This document shows, in pieces, positions 24,121 to 32,214 of a stretch of 33,712 bases of DNA. Position 1 is the stretch's first letter, and each line of letters starts with the position of its first letter. The notes beneath the pieces are model-generated. The model saw nothing but the letters and a program-made list of their open reading frames with translations. It did not search any database and was not told the origin of the DNA. The position numbers and the translations under genes are program-made. The DNA comes from JBBDWZ01 sp050732575 (GTDB lineage: Bacteria; Gemmatimonadota; Gemmatimonadetes; Longimicrobiales; RSA9), in contig JBOHRF010000024.1 in NCBI GenBank assembly GCA_050732575.1, positions 1 to 33,712 of the forward strand. Reading direction: 5' to 3'.

Positions 24121-24157
24121 GTTCGTCCGAGATGGGTGAGTGCGAATTCCTCAGGAC

Positions 24158-24535
24158 CTACGCGGCTGCAGGACGCGGCCGAGCGGTCGGAACTTTCGCG
24201 GTGCCGGCCGCTGCGGCGGCCATGGCCTTCCGCGTCTCCCGTGCCTTCTCCAGCGCCTGGTCAATGCTGAAGCTGGACGGCCTCTGGCGCGGCGGGAAAT
24301 CCCGGAAGGTCTTCAGGAACTCGCCCACCATGGCCTGCGCCGCCACCAGCAGAAACGCGCGATTCGTCAGCCATTTGTCATAAAACACGCTGCCTTCTTC
24401 GTCGCCGCACTCGAAGGGATCGGCGCGCAGGTTGTATATCCTGGGCACGCGCATTGGCACGAGCGGCTCGCGCCACACGTCCAATCCGTGGGCGCGCTGC
24501 TCGGTGAACGTGCATTTGTACTGGTTGACGCGCAA
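24158..24535 (-). pseudogene. arylsulfatase, C-terminal segment after a frameshift
   Basis: Reads RVNQYKCTFTEQRAHGLDVWREPLVPMRVPRIYNLRADPFECGDEEGSVFYDKWLTNRAFLLVAAQAMVGEFLKTFRDFPPRQRPSSFSIDQALEKAR, the usual end of large bacterial arylsulfatases (NLR.DPFE, FPPRQ.PSSF). It joins the preceding segment after DGDLMSL. The minus strand has CGCTTGCGC where CGCTGCGC would keep the frame, so one extra T (A at 24534-24535 on the plus strand) is the cause. Confidence 0.8.
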
Positions 24536-25076
24536 GCGACATCAGGTCGCCATCATCGCTCCAGTAGAGGAAGCCATTGCGCGGGTTCTCCTTCACGTCT
24601 CCCTTCCAGAAAGGCACCAGATTGTAGCCGTCGATGTGCACCTTGAAGTTCTTGGTGCCGGCCTTGTGACCCTTCTTCAACTTCTCGACAATGTTCGGTT
24701 CACCGGCAACGGCGAGCAGTGTGGGCAGCATATCGGTGTGTGAGAAGATGTCGTTGGACACGGTGCCCGGCTTGATGTGACCGGGCCAGCGGATGGCGCA
24801 GGGCACGCGCCAGCCGCCCTCGTAGTTGGTGTCCTTCTCGCCGCGGAAGGGCGTGGTTCCGCCATCGGGCCAGCTCATCACTTCTGCGCCATCGTCGGTC
24901 GAGTACATGACGATGGTGTCCTCCGTGATGCCCAGCTCATCCAGCTTGTCCAGCAGTTTGCCCACGTGGCCGTCGTGCTCCACCATACCATCGGGATAAA
25001 CACCCAGCCCAGTCTTCCCCTCGGACTTCTTCTTCAGGTGCGTCCAGATGTGCATGCGCGTCGAGTTCCACCAATG
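24378..25076 (-). pseudogene. arylsulfatase, central segment, 5' half missing, fused to a ZIP fragment
   Basis: From WWNSTRMHIWTHLKKKSEGKTGLGVYPDGMVEHDGHVGKLLDKLDELGITEDTIVMYSTDDGAEVMSWPDGGTTPFRGEKDTNYEGGWRVPCAIRWPGHIKPG to GFLYWSDDGDLMSL this is the second half of a sulfatase of the alkaline phosphatase superfamily. In place of the usual active-site Asp-Asn it shows TDDGAE. The N-terminal half, with the Cys-x-Pro-Ser-Arg formylglycine site, is absent. The sequence begins abruptly at 25076 in the middle of a ZIP transporter gene on the same strand. ATG 25055 is only an internal Met. It cannot be an active sulfatase as it stands. Confidence 0.85.
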
Positions 25077-25513
25077 TATCGGTTGGAACGACCCGCTTTT
25101 TTCATGCCGGTAGCGCTCGAGAGTCCTTGCGGCACGTTCGCGAGAAAGAAGCCGACGACCAGTCCAATGCCGCTGTCCTCACCGCCCAGTAGCGAGAGGC
25201 CAATCACAAGGGCCTCCGGAATACCGTCGAGGATCGCCCCTAGCGCGATCGCTTTTCCGCTCCCTTTGTGCTCCGCCTCCGATGGTTGCTCGACGCAGTC
25301 GCCGCAGCGATTGCGGTGCCTGGCCCCATGCTGGGCCAGGCCCCAGTTGATGGCGCTGAATGCAGCTGCGCCCGACAAGAAACCAAAGGTGGCCGCAATG
25401 GGGCCGCCGTCCGTGAATGCCGACTCCATCAAATTGACGGCTAGTACGGCGATGAGCACGCCTCCGCCGAAGCCCATGACCGCAGCAACAATGCGATGGG
25501 ATCCCCCCTCAGG
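25074..25513 (-). pseudogene. ZIP family metal transporter fragment, truncated at both ends
   Basis: Reads MGFGGGVLIAVLAVNLMESAFTDGGPIAATFGFLSGAAAFSAINWGLAQHG, a charged loop with CGDC, then KAIALGAILDGIPEALVIGLSLL and GIGLVVGFFLANVPQGLSSATGMKKAGRSNRYI. These are ZIP transmembrane segments with the metal-site motifs DGIPE and N-x-P-x-G-LSSA. First helix, normal start and final helices are missing: the frame opens after a TAG at 25535-25537 and has lost ZIP similarity by 25513, and at 25073-25078 it passes within NRYI into sulfatase sequence. ZIP proteins take up Zn or other divalent cations; this one lacks the helices needed for function. Confidence 0.75.
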
Positions 25514-25815
25514 GAATCGGGGAATCCCCGGAAACTAGCCGACATCGGTAGACGCTTCGAGTCCACGGTTGAGCGGGACACGAACAGTGAGGCGTGCAGC
25601 CGCGCAGGTTGAGGTTGAGGGTGCTTCCGGTGTCGAGCAGTCGCAGAATTCCGGTTTGAGTACTCTGAGCGATTTGCCAGCGATATCTGCCGCTTTCTCG
25701 AGACTGAATGACCAGTCTCGGAATCGCCGGCACGCGGCACCCTGGACGAAAGCCGCATGCTCCTGCGACGACGGTGCTCGCACGCTGGGCGTCGACTTCT
25801 CGACGCCGAACGAAG
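25514..25815. other. unassigned stretch between gene remnants
   Basis: About 300 bases. Overlapping frames on both strands are open but none shows a recognisable family, signal or ribosome binding site. It contains a hairpin CGAGACT-GAATGACC-AGTCTCG (25699-25720). It may be further decayed coding sequence. Confidence 0.4.
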
Positions 25816-25905
25816 ACCAAGATTCGTCCGTTTCATGTGAAGGTTTCGGACGCGGAACTTGCCGAATTGCGCAGGCGCATTAACGCGACGAAGGCCCGAG
25901 CTCGA
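25816..25905 (+). pseudogene. epoxide hydrolase N-terminal (EHN) fragment
   Basis: One plus frame reads KIRPFHVKVSDAELAELRRRI then NATKARA, which closely matches the first helix of the epoxide hydrolase N-terminal domain (usually IRPFHV.VP..EL.DLR.RI..T..P). The similarity stops after about 28 residues, and the frame continues in low-complexity Arg/Ala. The alpha/beta-hydrolase body is absent because the 3' end of the convergent ADOP permease gene begins at 25942. It is a leftover gene start, not a functional protein. Confidence 0.6.
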
Positions 25906-25941
25906 GCTGGAGCCGGCAGGGGGACTACGGAGCGATGGGAA

Positions 25942-28731
25942 TTACCGGAGCGCGCGCAGCGGGTCGAGACGCAGCGCTCGTCGGCCCGCGGCGTAACAGG
26001 CCAGCAGGGCGCATAGCGCCAGAAGCGCGGCCGCGCTCGCGAATGTGAACGGGTCGAGCGCGCCCACGCCGAACAGCAGATGTGATATGATGCGCGTCAG
26101 CCCGGCGGCGCCTATCAGTCCAACGGCAATGCCGATCGCCGGCATGCGCATCCCCTCTCTGATTACCAGCTCGAGCACAGCGCGCGGACTTGCGCCCAAC
26201 GCGACACGCACAGCGATCTCTCGCGTGCGCTCACCGACTGCATAGTGCACCAGCCCGAAGATGCCAACAGCGGCGAGGAGCTGCGCCAGCACGGCCAACG
26301 TAGTGAGCAGCCCGGTCTGAAGCCGGCGCAGCGCGCTGAATTCACCAAGCTGCGCGTCCGCAGTCGTGACGTTCGCCACGGTGACCGCCGGAAGCTGGGT
26401 TTTCACGACACTGCGCAGGGTCGAAGCGAGCAGGAGCGGGTTGCCACTGGTGCGCACGACCAGATCGACGCGCCCATTGGGTGTCGGAAAGTAAGAGCCG
26501 ATATATTGCGGGATGGCACTGCGCTCCAGGCCCTGACGGTGCATGTCACTCACCACGCCAACGATTTCGTACCAGTACGTCTTGTTCGTGGGATCGATGC
26601 AGAATCGCTTGCCGACCGGGTTTTCGTCCGGGAAGAATCTGCGCACAAAGGCTTCGTTCACCACCACGGGCTCCGGTGTGGCGAGCCGTTCCTTCTCGGG
26701 CAGCGGCAAGTCGGTGATCACAGGAGACCAGAGCGCGCGGATCTTCTGCTGCGCATCCCCGTGCGACAGGTAGCGTCCGCGGCGCAGCGGCACGCGCAGC
26801 GCCTCGAAAAATCCCGGTGTTGCGGACGATTCGAGCAGCTCACCACCTCCCATATCGTCCGGGGAGCGACCCGGAACCGTGATCGATTCATTCCCCTCGC
26901 CCGCGATGAACAGATCGTCGATGAAGCCAACCGCCTCAACACCCGCCACGTTTTGCAGCCGCTCGCTGAGTTCCTGGATTTGCTGCTCACGCCCACGCGC
27001 GCGCGCCGGCGCGATTTGCGATGTCTGCCTGCGCTCTTCGGCGCTGGGCGGTGCCTCCGAGGGAAACTCGAGACGCATCGTCAAAACAGCATCCGGCTGA
27101 AAGCCTGGGTCGACTGCTTGCAGCCGATGCAGGCTCTTGAGCAGGAGCCCCGCGCCCGCGAGCAGCACGATGGCCAGCGAACATTCGACCATGACCAGCA
27201 GGCCGCGCGTTCGCCGCAGACGCACACTGGCCGTGCCACGTCCGCCCTCACGGAGCGCTTCGCTGGCACCGATGCCCGACAGTCGCAGCGCAGGCACGAT
27301 GCCGAATACGAGTCCGGACACAAGTGACAGCGCCGTGGCAAAGAGCAGCACGCGCGCATCCAGCGTGATCTCATCCAGGCGCGGTACATAAGCGGCCGCG
27401 GCACCCGCCAGCAGGCGCGTGCCCCAAACGGCGAGCGCGACGCCCACGGCACCACCGGCCAGCGCGAGCAGCACGCTCTCGGCCGTCAATTGCCGCACCA
27501 GCCTGGCGCGCCCGGCGCCCAGTGCGCGGCGCACCGCGAACTCCTGCTGCCGCGTGGCACCGCGTGCCAGCAGCAGATTCGCGACATTCGTGCAGGCCAC
27601 GAGCAACACCAGGCCAACCGCTCCGAGCAACAGCCATAACGTGGCTTGCAGACTGGTCCCGGCGATGGAGTCCAGCACCGGCAACACCGTCGTGCCGAAG
27701 CCCGGGAAATCAGGAACCGTGCTCGAGTAGGTCGCGCTAAGGTGATTGCCCATGCGTGCGAGGTCGGCGCGCGCGTCAGACATGGTGGCAGCGGGCGCGA
27801 GCCGGCCGATGGCAGTCCAGCGGCGAGCCCAGTCGTGAAAACGCTCCGTGCTCTCGCGCGCAAAGCGCCAGTACGTCGTGGCTGGTGTCCAGATTTCAGT
27901 CAGTTTGTCAGGGAAATAGAACTCGGGAGGCATGACTCCGACGATCGTGACCGTGCTGATGCCGCCCTTGGCGCCGTCGTCCAGCTGCATCAAGCGTCCG
28001 ACCACGTCAGGCGCTCCGGCAAATTCACGTTGCCAGAACGAGTAGCTGATGACCGCGACCGGCGCCCTCGCGGCCTCATCCGCCGCGGATATCACCCGGC
28101 CACGCAACGGCGCGACACCCAGCACGGTAAACAGGTTCCCGGAAACGAACGAGCTGCTGGTGCTGTTGCGCTCGCCACTCGGTCCGTTCGTCATGGGAGC
28201 GACGCGCTGCCTGGTAAAAAACGCAATGTCGGAAAACGTCTGCGTCTGCGCGCGCCAGTCGGCAATCGTGCTGTAGGCGGTTCCCTCGTTGTGCAGTCCG
28301 CGCCGCGCGTCGTCCGTCCAGATGAGCGCGAGACGATCCGCATCGAGGTAAGGCAGCGGGCGCAGGATCACAGCGTTGATCACGCTGAACATCGCGGTGT
28401 TGGCCCCGATGCCCAGCGCGATCGTGCCGATGGCCAGCGCGCTGAAGGCAGGATTGCGACCGAAGCCGCGCAAGGCGTGCCGCAAGTCATGCCAGCTCGT
28501 CTCCAGCACCGCTTCCCACCCGGCAGAGCGCACACGCTCCCTCGTCGCCTCGATGCCGCCCACCTGCAGGCGTGCGGCCCGTTCGGCCGCCGCGCGCGTC
28601 ATGCCGGACCGCTCGTATTCCTGCGCGCTCAGCTCGTAGAAATGCTGCAGCTCATCGTCGAGCTCCTGCTCCACCACGCGCCTGCGCAACAGCGAGCGCA
28701 GGCCCGCGTATAACGACCGCCACAGGGACAT
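25942..28731 (-). CDS. ADOP-type (MacB/FtsX-like) ABC permease, second copy
   Basis: 929 aa. N-terminal cytoplasmic helical domain (VEQELDDELQHFYELSAQEYERSGMTRAAAERAARLQVGGIEATRE), typical of ADOP proteins and absent in the shorter first copy. Then a transmembrane helix (FSALAIGTIALGIGANTAMFSVINAVILRPLPY), MacB-like core (VAVISYSFWQREFAG..., GVMPPEFYFPD), FtsX domain (AVGLVLLVACTNVANLLLARGATRQQEFAVRRALGAGR), second core, and second FtsX domain (GLVHYAVGERTREIAVRVALGASPRAVLELVIREGM) ending RLDPLRALR. ATG 28731 has GGGAGGG nearby. It follows a PadR gene by 23 bp. No ATPase adjoins. The substrate is unknown. Confidence 0.92.
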   Translation of the reverse strand: MSLWRSLYAGLRSLLRRRVVEQELDDELQHFYELSAQEYERSGMTRAAAERAARLQVGGIEATRERVRSAGWEAVLETSWHDLRHALRGFGRNPAFSALAIGTIALGIGANTAMFSVINAVILRPLPYLDADRLALIWTDDARRGLHNEGTAYSTIADWRAQTQTFSDIAFFTRQRVAPMTNGPSGERNSTSSSFVSGNLFTVLGVAPLRGRVISAADEAARAPVAVISYSFWQREFAGAPDVVGRLMQLDDGAKGGISTVTIVGVMPPEFYFPDKLTEIWTPATTYWRFARESTERFHDWARRWTAIGRLAPAATMSDARADLARMGNHLSATYSSTVPDFPGFGTTVLPVLDSIAGTSLQATLWLLLGAVGLVLLVACTNVANLLLARGATRQQEFAVRRALGAGRARLVRQLTAESVLLALAGGAVGVALAVWGTRLLAGAAAAYVPRLDEITLDARVLLFATALSLVSGLVFGIVPALRLSGIGASEALREGGRGTASVRLRRTRGLLVMVECSLAIVLLAGAGLLLKSLHRLQAVDPGFQPDAVLTMRLEFPSEAPPSAEERRQTSQIAPARARGREQQIQELSERLQNVAGVEAVGFIDDLFIAGEGNESITVPGRSPDDMGGGELLESSATPGFFEALRVPLRRGRYLSHGDAQQKIRALWSPVITDLPLPEKERLATPEPVVVNEAFVRRFFPDENPVGKRFCIDPTNKTYWYEIVGVVSDMHRQGLERSAIPQYIGSYFPTPNGRVDLVVRTSGNPLLLASTLRSVVKTQLPAVTVANVTTADAQLGEFSALRRLQTGLLTTLAVLAQLLAAVGIFGLVHYAVGERTREIAVRVALGASPRAVLELVIREGMRMPAIGIAVGLIGAAGLTRIISHLLFGVGALDPFTFASAAALLALCALLACYAAGRRALRLDPLRALR

Positions 28732-28754
28732 GGATCCCTCCCAACAGGTTTGTT

Positions 28755-29081
28755 CTACGCTTCCAGCAGGCGCGCGATCGCGTGTGCGCGGCGCTCCCAG
28801 TCGCGCGTCTCCACCTCGAGCTGCTTGCGCCCTTTACGCGTCAGGCTGTAGTACCGGGCGCGCCGGTTGTTTTCACTCGTGCGCCATTCCCAATCGATCA
28901 GATCGTTCCGCTCCATGCGCTGAAACGCCAGCAGCAGCGATCCCGGATTCACCTTGAACACGCCCTTGCTGATTTGCTCGATCCGCTTGGTTACGCCGAA
29001 GCCGTGCATGGGCTGCAGGCTCAAACTCTTGAGGATGAGCATGTCGAGTGTGCCCGGAATCAGATCGGTTGAATCAGTCAT
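28755..29081 (-). CDS. PadR family transcriptional regulator, second copy
   Basis: 108 aa from ATG 29081 (GGAGGG about 10 nt upstream). TDLIPGTLDMLILKSLSLQPMHGFGVTKRIEQISKGVFKVNPGSLLLAFQRMERNDLIDWEW, then NNRRARYYSLTRKGRKQLEVET, is the archetypal acidobacterial PadR pattern: LxxGTLDxLILKxL, HGxxIxxRI, GSLxxAxxRxExxGxI, AKYYxLTxxGRxxL. The C-terminal helix (WERRAHAIARLLEA) mediates dimerisation. The frame is open 16 codons further upstream but without a ribosome binding site. It should repress the downstream permease gene. It differs clearly from the PadR at 14733, so the two modules are not recent duplicates. Confidence 0.95.
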   Translation of the reverse strand: MTDSTDLIPGTLDMLILKSLSLQPMHGFGVTKRIEQISKGVFKVNPGSLLLAFQRMERNDLIDWEWRTSENNRRARYYSLTRKGRKQLEVETRDWERRAHAIARLLEA

Positions 29082-29124
29082 GCGCTGGCGTCCCTCCACT
29101 TGGCTGCCAAGAGTAAGCACCACC

Positions 29125-29154
29125 AGCATACCAGCCGGACATCTTGGTTGTCAA
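29125..29154 (-). promoter_or_regulatory. candidate sigma-70 promoter of the second PadR/ADOP operon
   Basis: TTGACA (29149-29154) and TATGCT (29125-29130) with an 18-bp spacer on the minus strand; the start site would be about 37 nt upstream of the PadR ATG at 29081. Confidence 0.5.
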
Positions 29155-29287
29155 GAGGAGAGGGTTGGGCCGGCGCAGCTGAACCGGTTCAAACGCCTCG
29201 TCGTGCGTACGAATCCCGAACCGAAATTTCCTCGTAGGGTTGCCCGAAGCGTTGGTTTCCCCTACTGATCCTGCAGTGCACAATTCC

Positions 29288-30475
29288 ATGTTCAGTTTTC
29301 TGCTTGGCCCGCTCATCCAGCGCGGGCGGCACGGCGTCAGAGTGCTGACGGCGAGTTCTTGCGCGGCCGTGATCCTGCTGGCCGGCTGCGCGGAACGAAG
29401 CCGGCTGTACGACGTTCCCACACAAGTGGCCGAAGCGGTTCCGTCTTTTCAGAAGGCGGTTGACTCTGCGCGCGCGGCCGTGCGCCAGCGCATTCGCGCC
29501 GGCAATTTGCCGGGTGTCTCCGTAGCGGTCGGGCGGGCCTCGAAGGTGGTGTGGGCGGAGGCGTTCGGTTGGTCAGACCTTTCGGGCGACACGGTGGCAA
29601 CGCCGCGCACGCTCTATCCGGTGGGCAGCATCTCGAAGTCCATGACGGCGACGGCGGCAGGGCTACTGTACCAACGCGGCCGTCTGGATCTCAACGTGCC
29701 GATCCAGACCTACCTGCCGGAGTTTCCGCAAAAACGCTGGCCCATTACCACGGGTCAGCTGATGGGTCACATGGCCGGTGTGGTGCGCGATGGTGGGCTC
29801 AACAACGCGCTGAGACAGGCGCACTGCGACAATGCTCGTGCGGGCATTGCGGCTGTGTCCACGGACACGTTGCTCTTCGAGCCGGGGACGGAGTGGCGCT
29901 ACTCCAACTTTGGCTGGCGCCTGGTGGGTGCAGTGGTTGAGGCCGTGGCCGGAGAGAGTTTCGTGGCGTTCATGGACCGCGAGGTCTTCACGCGGGCCGG
30001 CATGGAGCAGACCATCCCGGACCTGGGTGAGGAGGCGGGTGAGGCGGTGAAGTACGACCGCGCCGATCTGGGCATGCTGCGTCAGGGCCATACGATTGAC
30101 ATGAGCTGCTCGATGGCACCCGGCGGGTTTCTTTCGACGCCGTCCGAGCTGGTGCGGTTTGGTTATGCAATGCTGAACCGGACGCTGCTGGACTCCGCCA
30201 CCGTCGATCTTTTCTGGACGCCGCAGCGGCTCAAGTCAGGCGCGCCGACCACGTATGGCTACGGGTGGCAGATCACTAACGTTGCACTCGGCGATGACGC
30301 ATCTGCCACCACACGCATGATCGGCCATGGCGGCGCGGTCCTGGGCGCCATGGCATCGCTCATGATCTTCCCGGAGGAGGAGATGGTGGTGGCCGTGATG
30401 ACCAACGCGCAGGGTGATGTCTCTGGTTTTGCCCGAGAGATTGCCGGCATCTTCCGCGATCCGAAGCCCAAGTAG
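29288..30475 (+). CDS. beta-lactamase-fold serine hydrolase, lipoprotein
   Basis: 395 aa from ATG 29288; a TTG at 29240 would add 16 residues. Signal with lipobox ILLAGC (Cys 33 residues after the ATG), so periplasmic and membrane anchored. The catalytic motifs of the class C beta-lactamase/esterase family are present: SISK (nucleophile Ser and Lys, in YPVGSISKSMTATAAGLL), YSN in RYSNFGWRLVG, and HGG in MIGHGGAVLGA near the end. LPGVSVAVG and DLNVPIQTYLPEFP are further family hallmarks. Members include D-aminopeptidases, esterases and penicillin-binding-like proteins; true beta-lactamase activity is not implied. It converges on the ABC operon, with 3 bp between stops. Confidence 0.92.
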   Translation: MFSFLLGPLIQRGRHGVRVLTASSCAAVILLAGCAERSRLYDVPTQVAEAVPSFQKAVDSARAAVRQRIRAGNLPGVSVAVGRASKVVWAEAFGWSDLSGDTVATPRTLYPVGSISKSMTATAAGLLYQRGRLDLNVPIQTYLPEFPQKRWPITTGQLMGHMAGVVRDGGLNNALRQAHCDNARAGIAAVSTDTLLFEPGTEWRYSNFGWRLVGAVVEAVAGESFVAFMDREVFTRAGMEQTIPDLGEEAGEAVKYDRADLGMLRQGHTIDMSCSMAPGGFLSTPSELVRFGYAMLNRTLLDSATVDLFWTPQRLKSGAPTTYGYGWQITNVALGDDASATTRMIGHGGAVLGAMASLMIFPEEEMVVAVMTNAQGDVSGFAREIAGIFRDPKPK

Positions 30476-30478
30476 ACC

Positions 30479-31231
30479 TCAGACCGAGTCGGTGCGCTTC
30501 AACAGGATCGTGGCTGCGGCGACTGTGAGCAGAGCGATCGAACTCATCACGATCAGCGCACTACCCACGGACGGGACCCAACTGCCCAGGGCACCAAGCT
30601 GCGCGCGCGCGGGGAAATGCGCTGGCATGGTCTCCAGCGCGGCTCCAAGACTGATGCGCCATAATGAGGCGCCGGCCAGGCGCGGCAGATCACTGACCAT
30701 CACGTGTTCGAAGAAGAGAACGTAGAGCAATCCCACCAGAGTGGCGCGTGCCAGAACGTTGCCCAGCAGCACGAAGACCGCGCTGTACATGACACTCGCC
30801 AGAATTGCTCCCAGTGCGATGGCGGGGAAAATATCCGGGCTGCCTCCCAGGATCACCCACGTCACCGATAGCGCAACCGCGCCCAGCATGGCGAAGGCCA
30901 CCGACACGAGCGCAGCCGCGCTGGTCTTGGCAGCAGCGATCGCGAGACGGCTGATGGGCCGGAGTGTCAGGAAGGACAGGGTCTTGTCGCGACGCTCATC
31001 ACCGAGTGCGGAGCTGGCCAGGATGAGCGTGGTGATGGGAATCACGAGAGCGTAGAACGGGACGACCAGCAGGACGCCCAGCTCGAGGTCGAGCGCGCGC
31101 GCATTGGCCGAACGGGAAACGGCGGCCAACAGCAGTGCCGGCACCAGGCTGAGCAGTCCGAACCCTGCGAGCCGGGCGCTACCCGTGAGCTGCTGGATGG
31201 TTACGCGGACAATGGCGAAGAATGGAGTCAT
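30479..31231 (-). CDS. ABC-2 type transporter permease (last gene of operon)
   Basis: 250 aa with six hydrophobic segments: FGLLSLVPALLLAAVS, VLLVVPFYALVIPITTLILASSAL, ALVSVAFAMLGAVALSVTWVIL, ALGAILASVMYSAVFVLLGNVLA, LVGLLYVLFFEH and ALIVMSSIALLTVAAATILL. The loop GDERRDKTLSFLTLRPISR is the ABC-2 hallmark (D-E-R-x-x-x-T-L). ATG 31231 overlaps the stop of the ATPase gene in ATGA, so translation is coupled and it is very likely that ATPase's membrane partner. The substrate is unknown; related systems export polysaccharides, drugs or peptides. Confidence 0.88.
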   Translation of the reverse strand: MTPFFAIVRVTIQQLTGSARLAGFGLLSLVPALLLAAVSRSANARALDLELGVLLVVPFYALVIPITTLILASSALGDERRDKTLSFLTLRPISRLAIAAAKTSAAALVSVAFAMLGAVALSVTWVILGGSPDIFPAIALGAILASVMYSAVFVLLGNVLARATLVGLLYVLFFEHVMVSDLPRLAGASLWRISLGAALETMPAHFPARAQLGALGSWVPSVGSALIVMSSIALLTVAAATILLKRTDSV

Positions 31232-32214
31232 CGGCGAATCGTCATGAGATGACGGAAGACGCTCTCCAGCGATGCGTCAACCGGCTCGAAGCGGGTGACA
31301 CGTACCGACCGCTCGATGGAAAGCGCGGGCAGCGCCGTTCCGAGTGCTGCCAGATTCGATGTTTCCACTTCCAATGTGCCATCCTCCAGGCGAACGCCCA
31401 CCACGGCGGGAACATCCACCAGCGCCCTGGCCAGGACCCGGGGATGGTCTGCGTCGATGCGAACCTTGTGCGGAATGTGCGTCATGGCGGCCCGGATGGC
31501 GCGAATGTTTCCAGCGGCAGCCAGCTTGCCGTCGAGGATGGCGATCACGCGATCCGTCATGCGCTCCACCTCGGCCAGCACGTGAGAGGAAACGATGATG
31601 GTGCGGCCGGCGCTCGCCAGCTCGTGGAACAGCCCGATCAGGACTGCGCGCTGCGTTGGATCGGCCCCATTCAGTGGTTCGTCCAGCACCAGCAGGTCGG
31701 GCTGATTGACCAGCGCTGCTGCCACCTTTGCGCGCTGTCGCATGCCCTTCGAGTATTGTGCAATGGGACGGTCGGCGGCGTCCTGCATGTTCACTTTGGC
31801 AAGGGCCTCATCGACCGCGCGGTCCGATGCATCACATTTGCTCAGCTGCGCAGCGAAGCGAACCAGCTGGCGCGCGGAGAGGTGACCGTAGACGCCATCG
31901 TCCTCGGGAACGAAACCGATGCGCCGGTACACCGACGCGTCCTTGCGCGGGCCTATACCGAAGACGGACACGTTCCCTTCAGAGGGACGCATGAGCCCGG
32001 TGATCATGCGCATGAGCGTGGTCTTGCCCGCCCCGTTCGGGCCCAACAGACCCGTGATCCCGGGGCCGAAGCCGCACGACAGGTCGGAGACCGCGACCTT
32101 GGTACCGAACCACTTGGAAACGCCCTCCACCACGACGGTCGGCTCGGCGGCCTGAGCGGGATCGCGAGCCGGCGTAACCGGAACGGGCCCTTCGGCGACC
32201 TGTGTCGCGGCCAT
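31228..32214 (-). CDS. ABC transporter ATP-binding protein
   Basis: 328 aa. Walker A GPNGAGKTTL (58-67), Q-loop region GFVPEDDGVYGHLS, signature YSKGMRQR, Walker B LLVLDEPLNGADP and H-loop SSHVL are all intact, so ATP hydrolysis is expected. The N-terminal 25 residues are a Pro/Ala-rich extension. After the ATPase core there is a C-terminal domain (KVRIDADHPRVLARALVDVPAVVGVRLEDGTLEVET) like those of gliding/daunorubicin-type exporters. Start ATG 32214 shares its A with the upstream permease stop (TGATG). The open frame beyond 32214 to 32922 is out-of-frame permease sequence and not part of this gene. Confidence 0.93.
   Translation of the reverse strand: MAATQVAEGPVPVTPARDPAQAAEPTVVVEGVSKWFGTKVAVSDLSCGFGPGITGLLGPNGAGKTTLMRMITGLMRPSEGNVSVFGIGPRKDASVYRRIGFVPEDDGVYGHLSARQLVRFAAQLSKCDASDRAVDEALAKVNMQDAADRPIAQYSKGMRQRAKVAAALVNQPDLLVLDEPLNGADPTQRAVLIGLFHELASAGRTIIVSSHVLAEVERMTDRVIAILDGKLAAAGNIRAIRAAMTHIPHKVRIDADHPRVLARALVDVPAVVGVRLEDGTLEVETSNLAALGTALPALSIERSVRVTRFEPVDASLESVFRHLMTIRR

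Noticed and set aside
23931..24383. Plus-strand ORF starting in the distal palindrome
   Set aside because: Overlaps the sulfatase 3' end antisense, has no ribosome binding site and no domain.
26245..27327. Plus-strand ORF of 360 codons, with another of 355 codons at 27646-28713
   Set aside because: Both are antisense shadows of the second ADOP permease; no motif or ribosome binding site.
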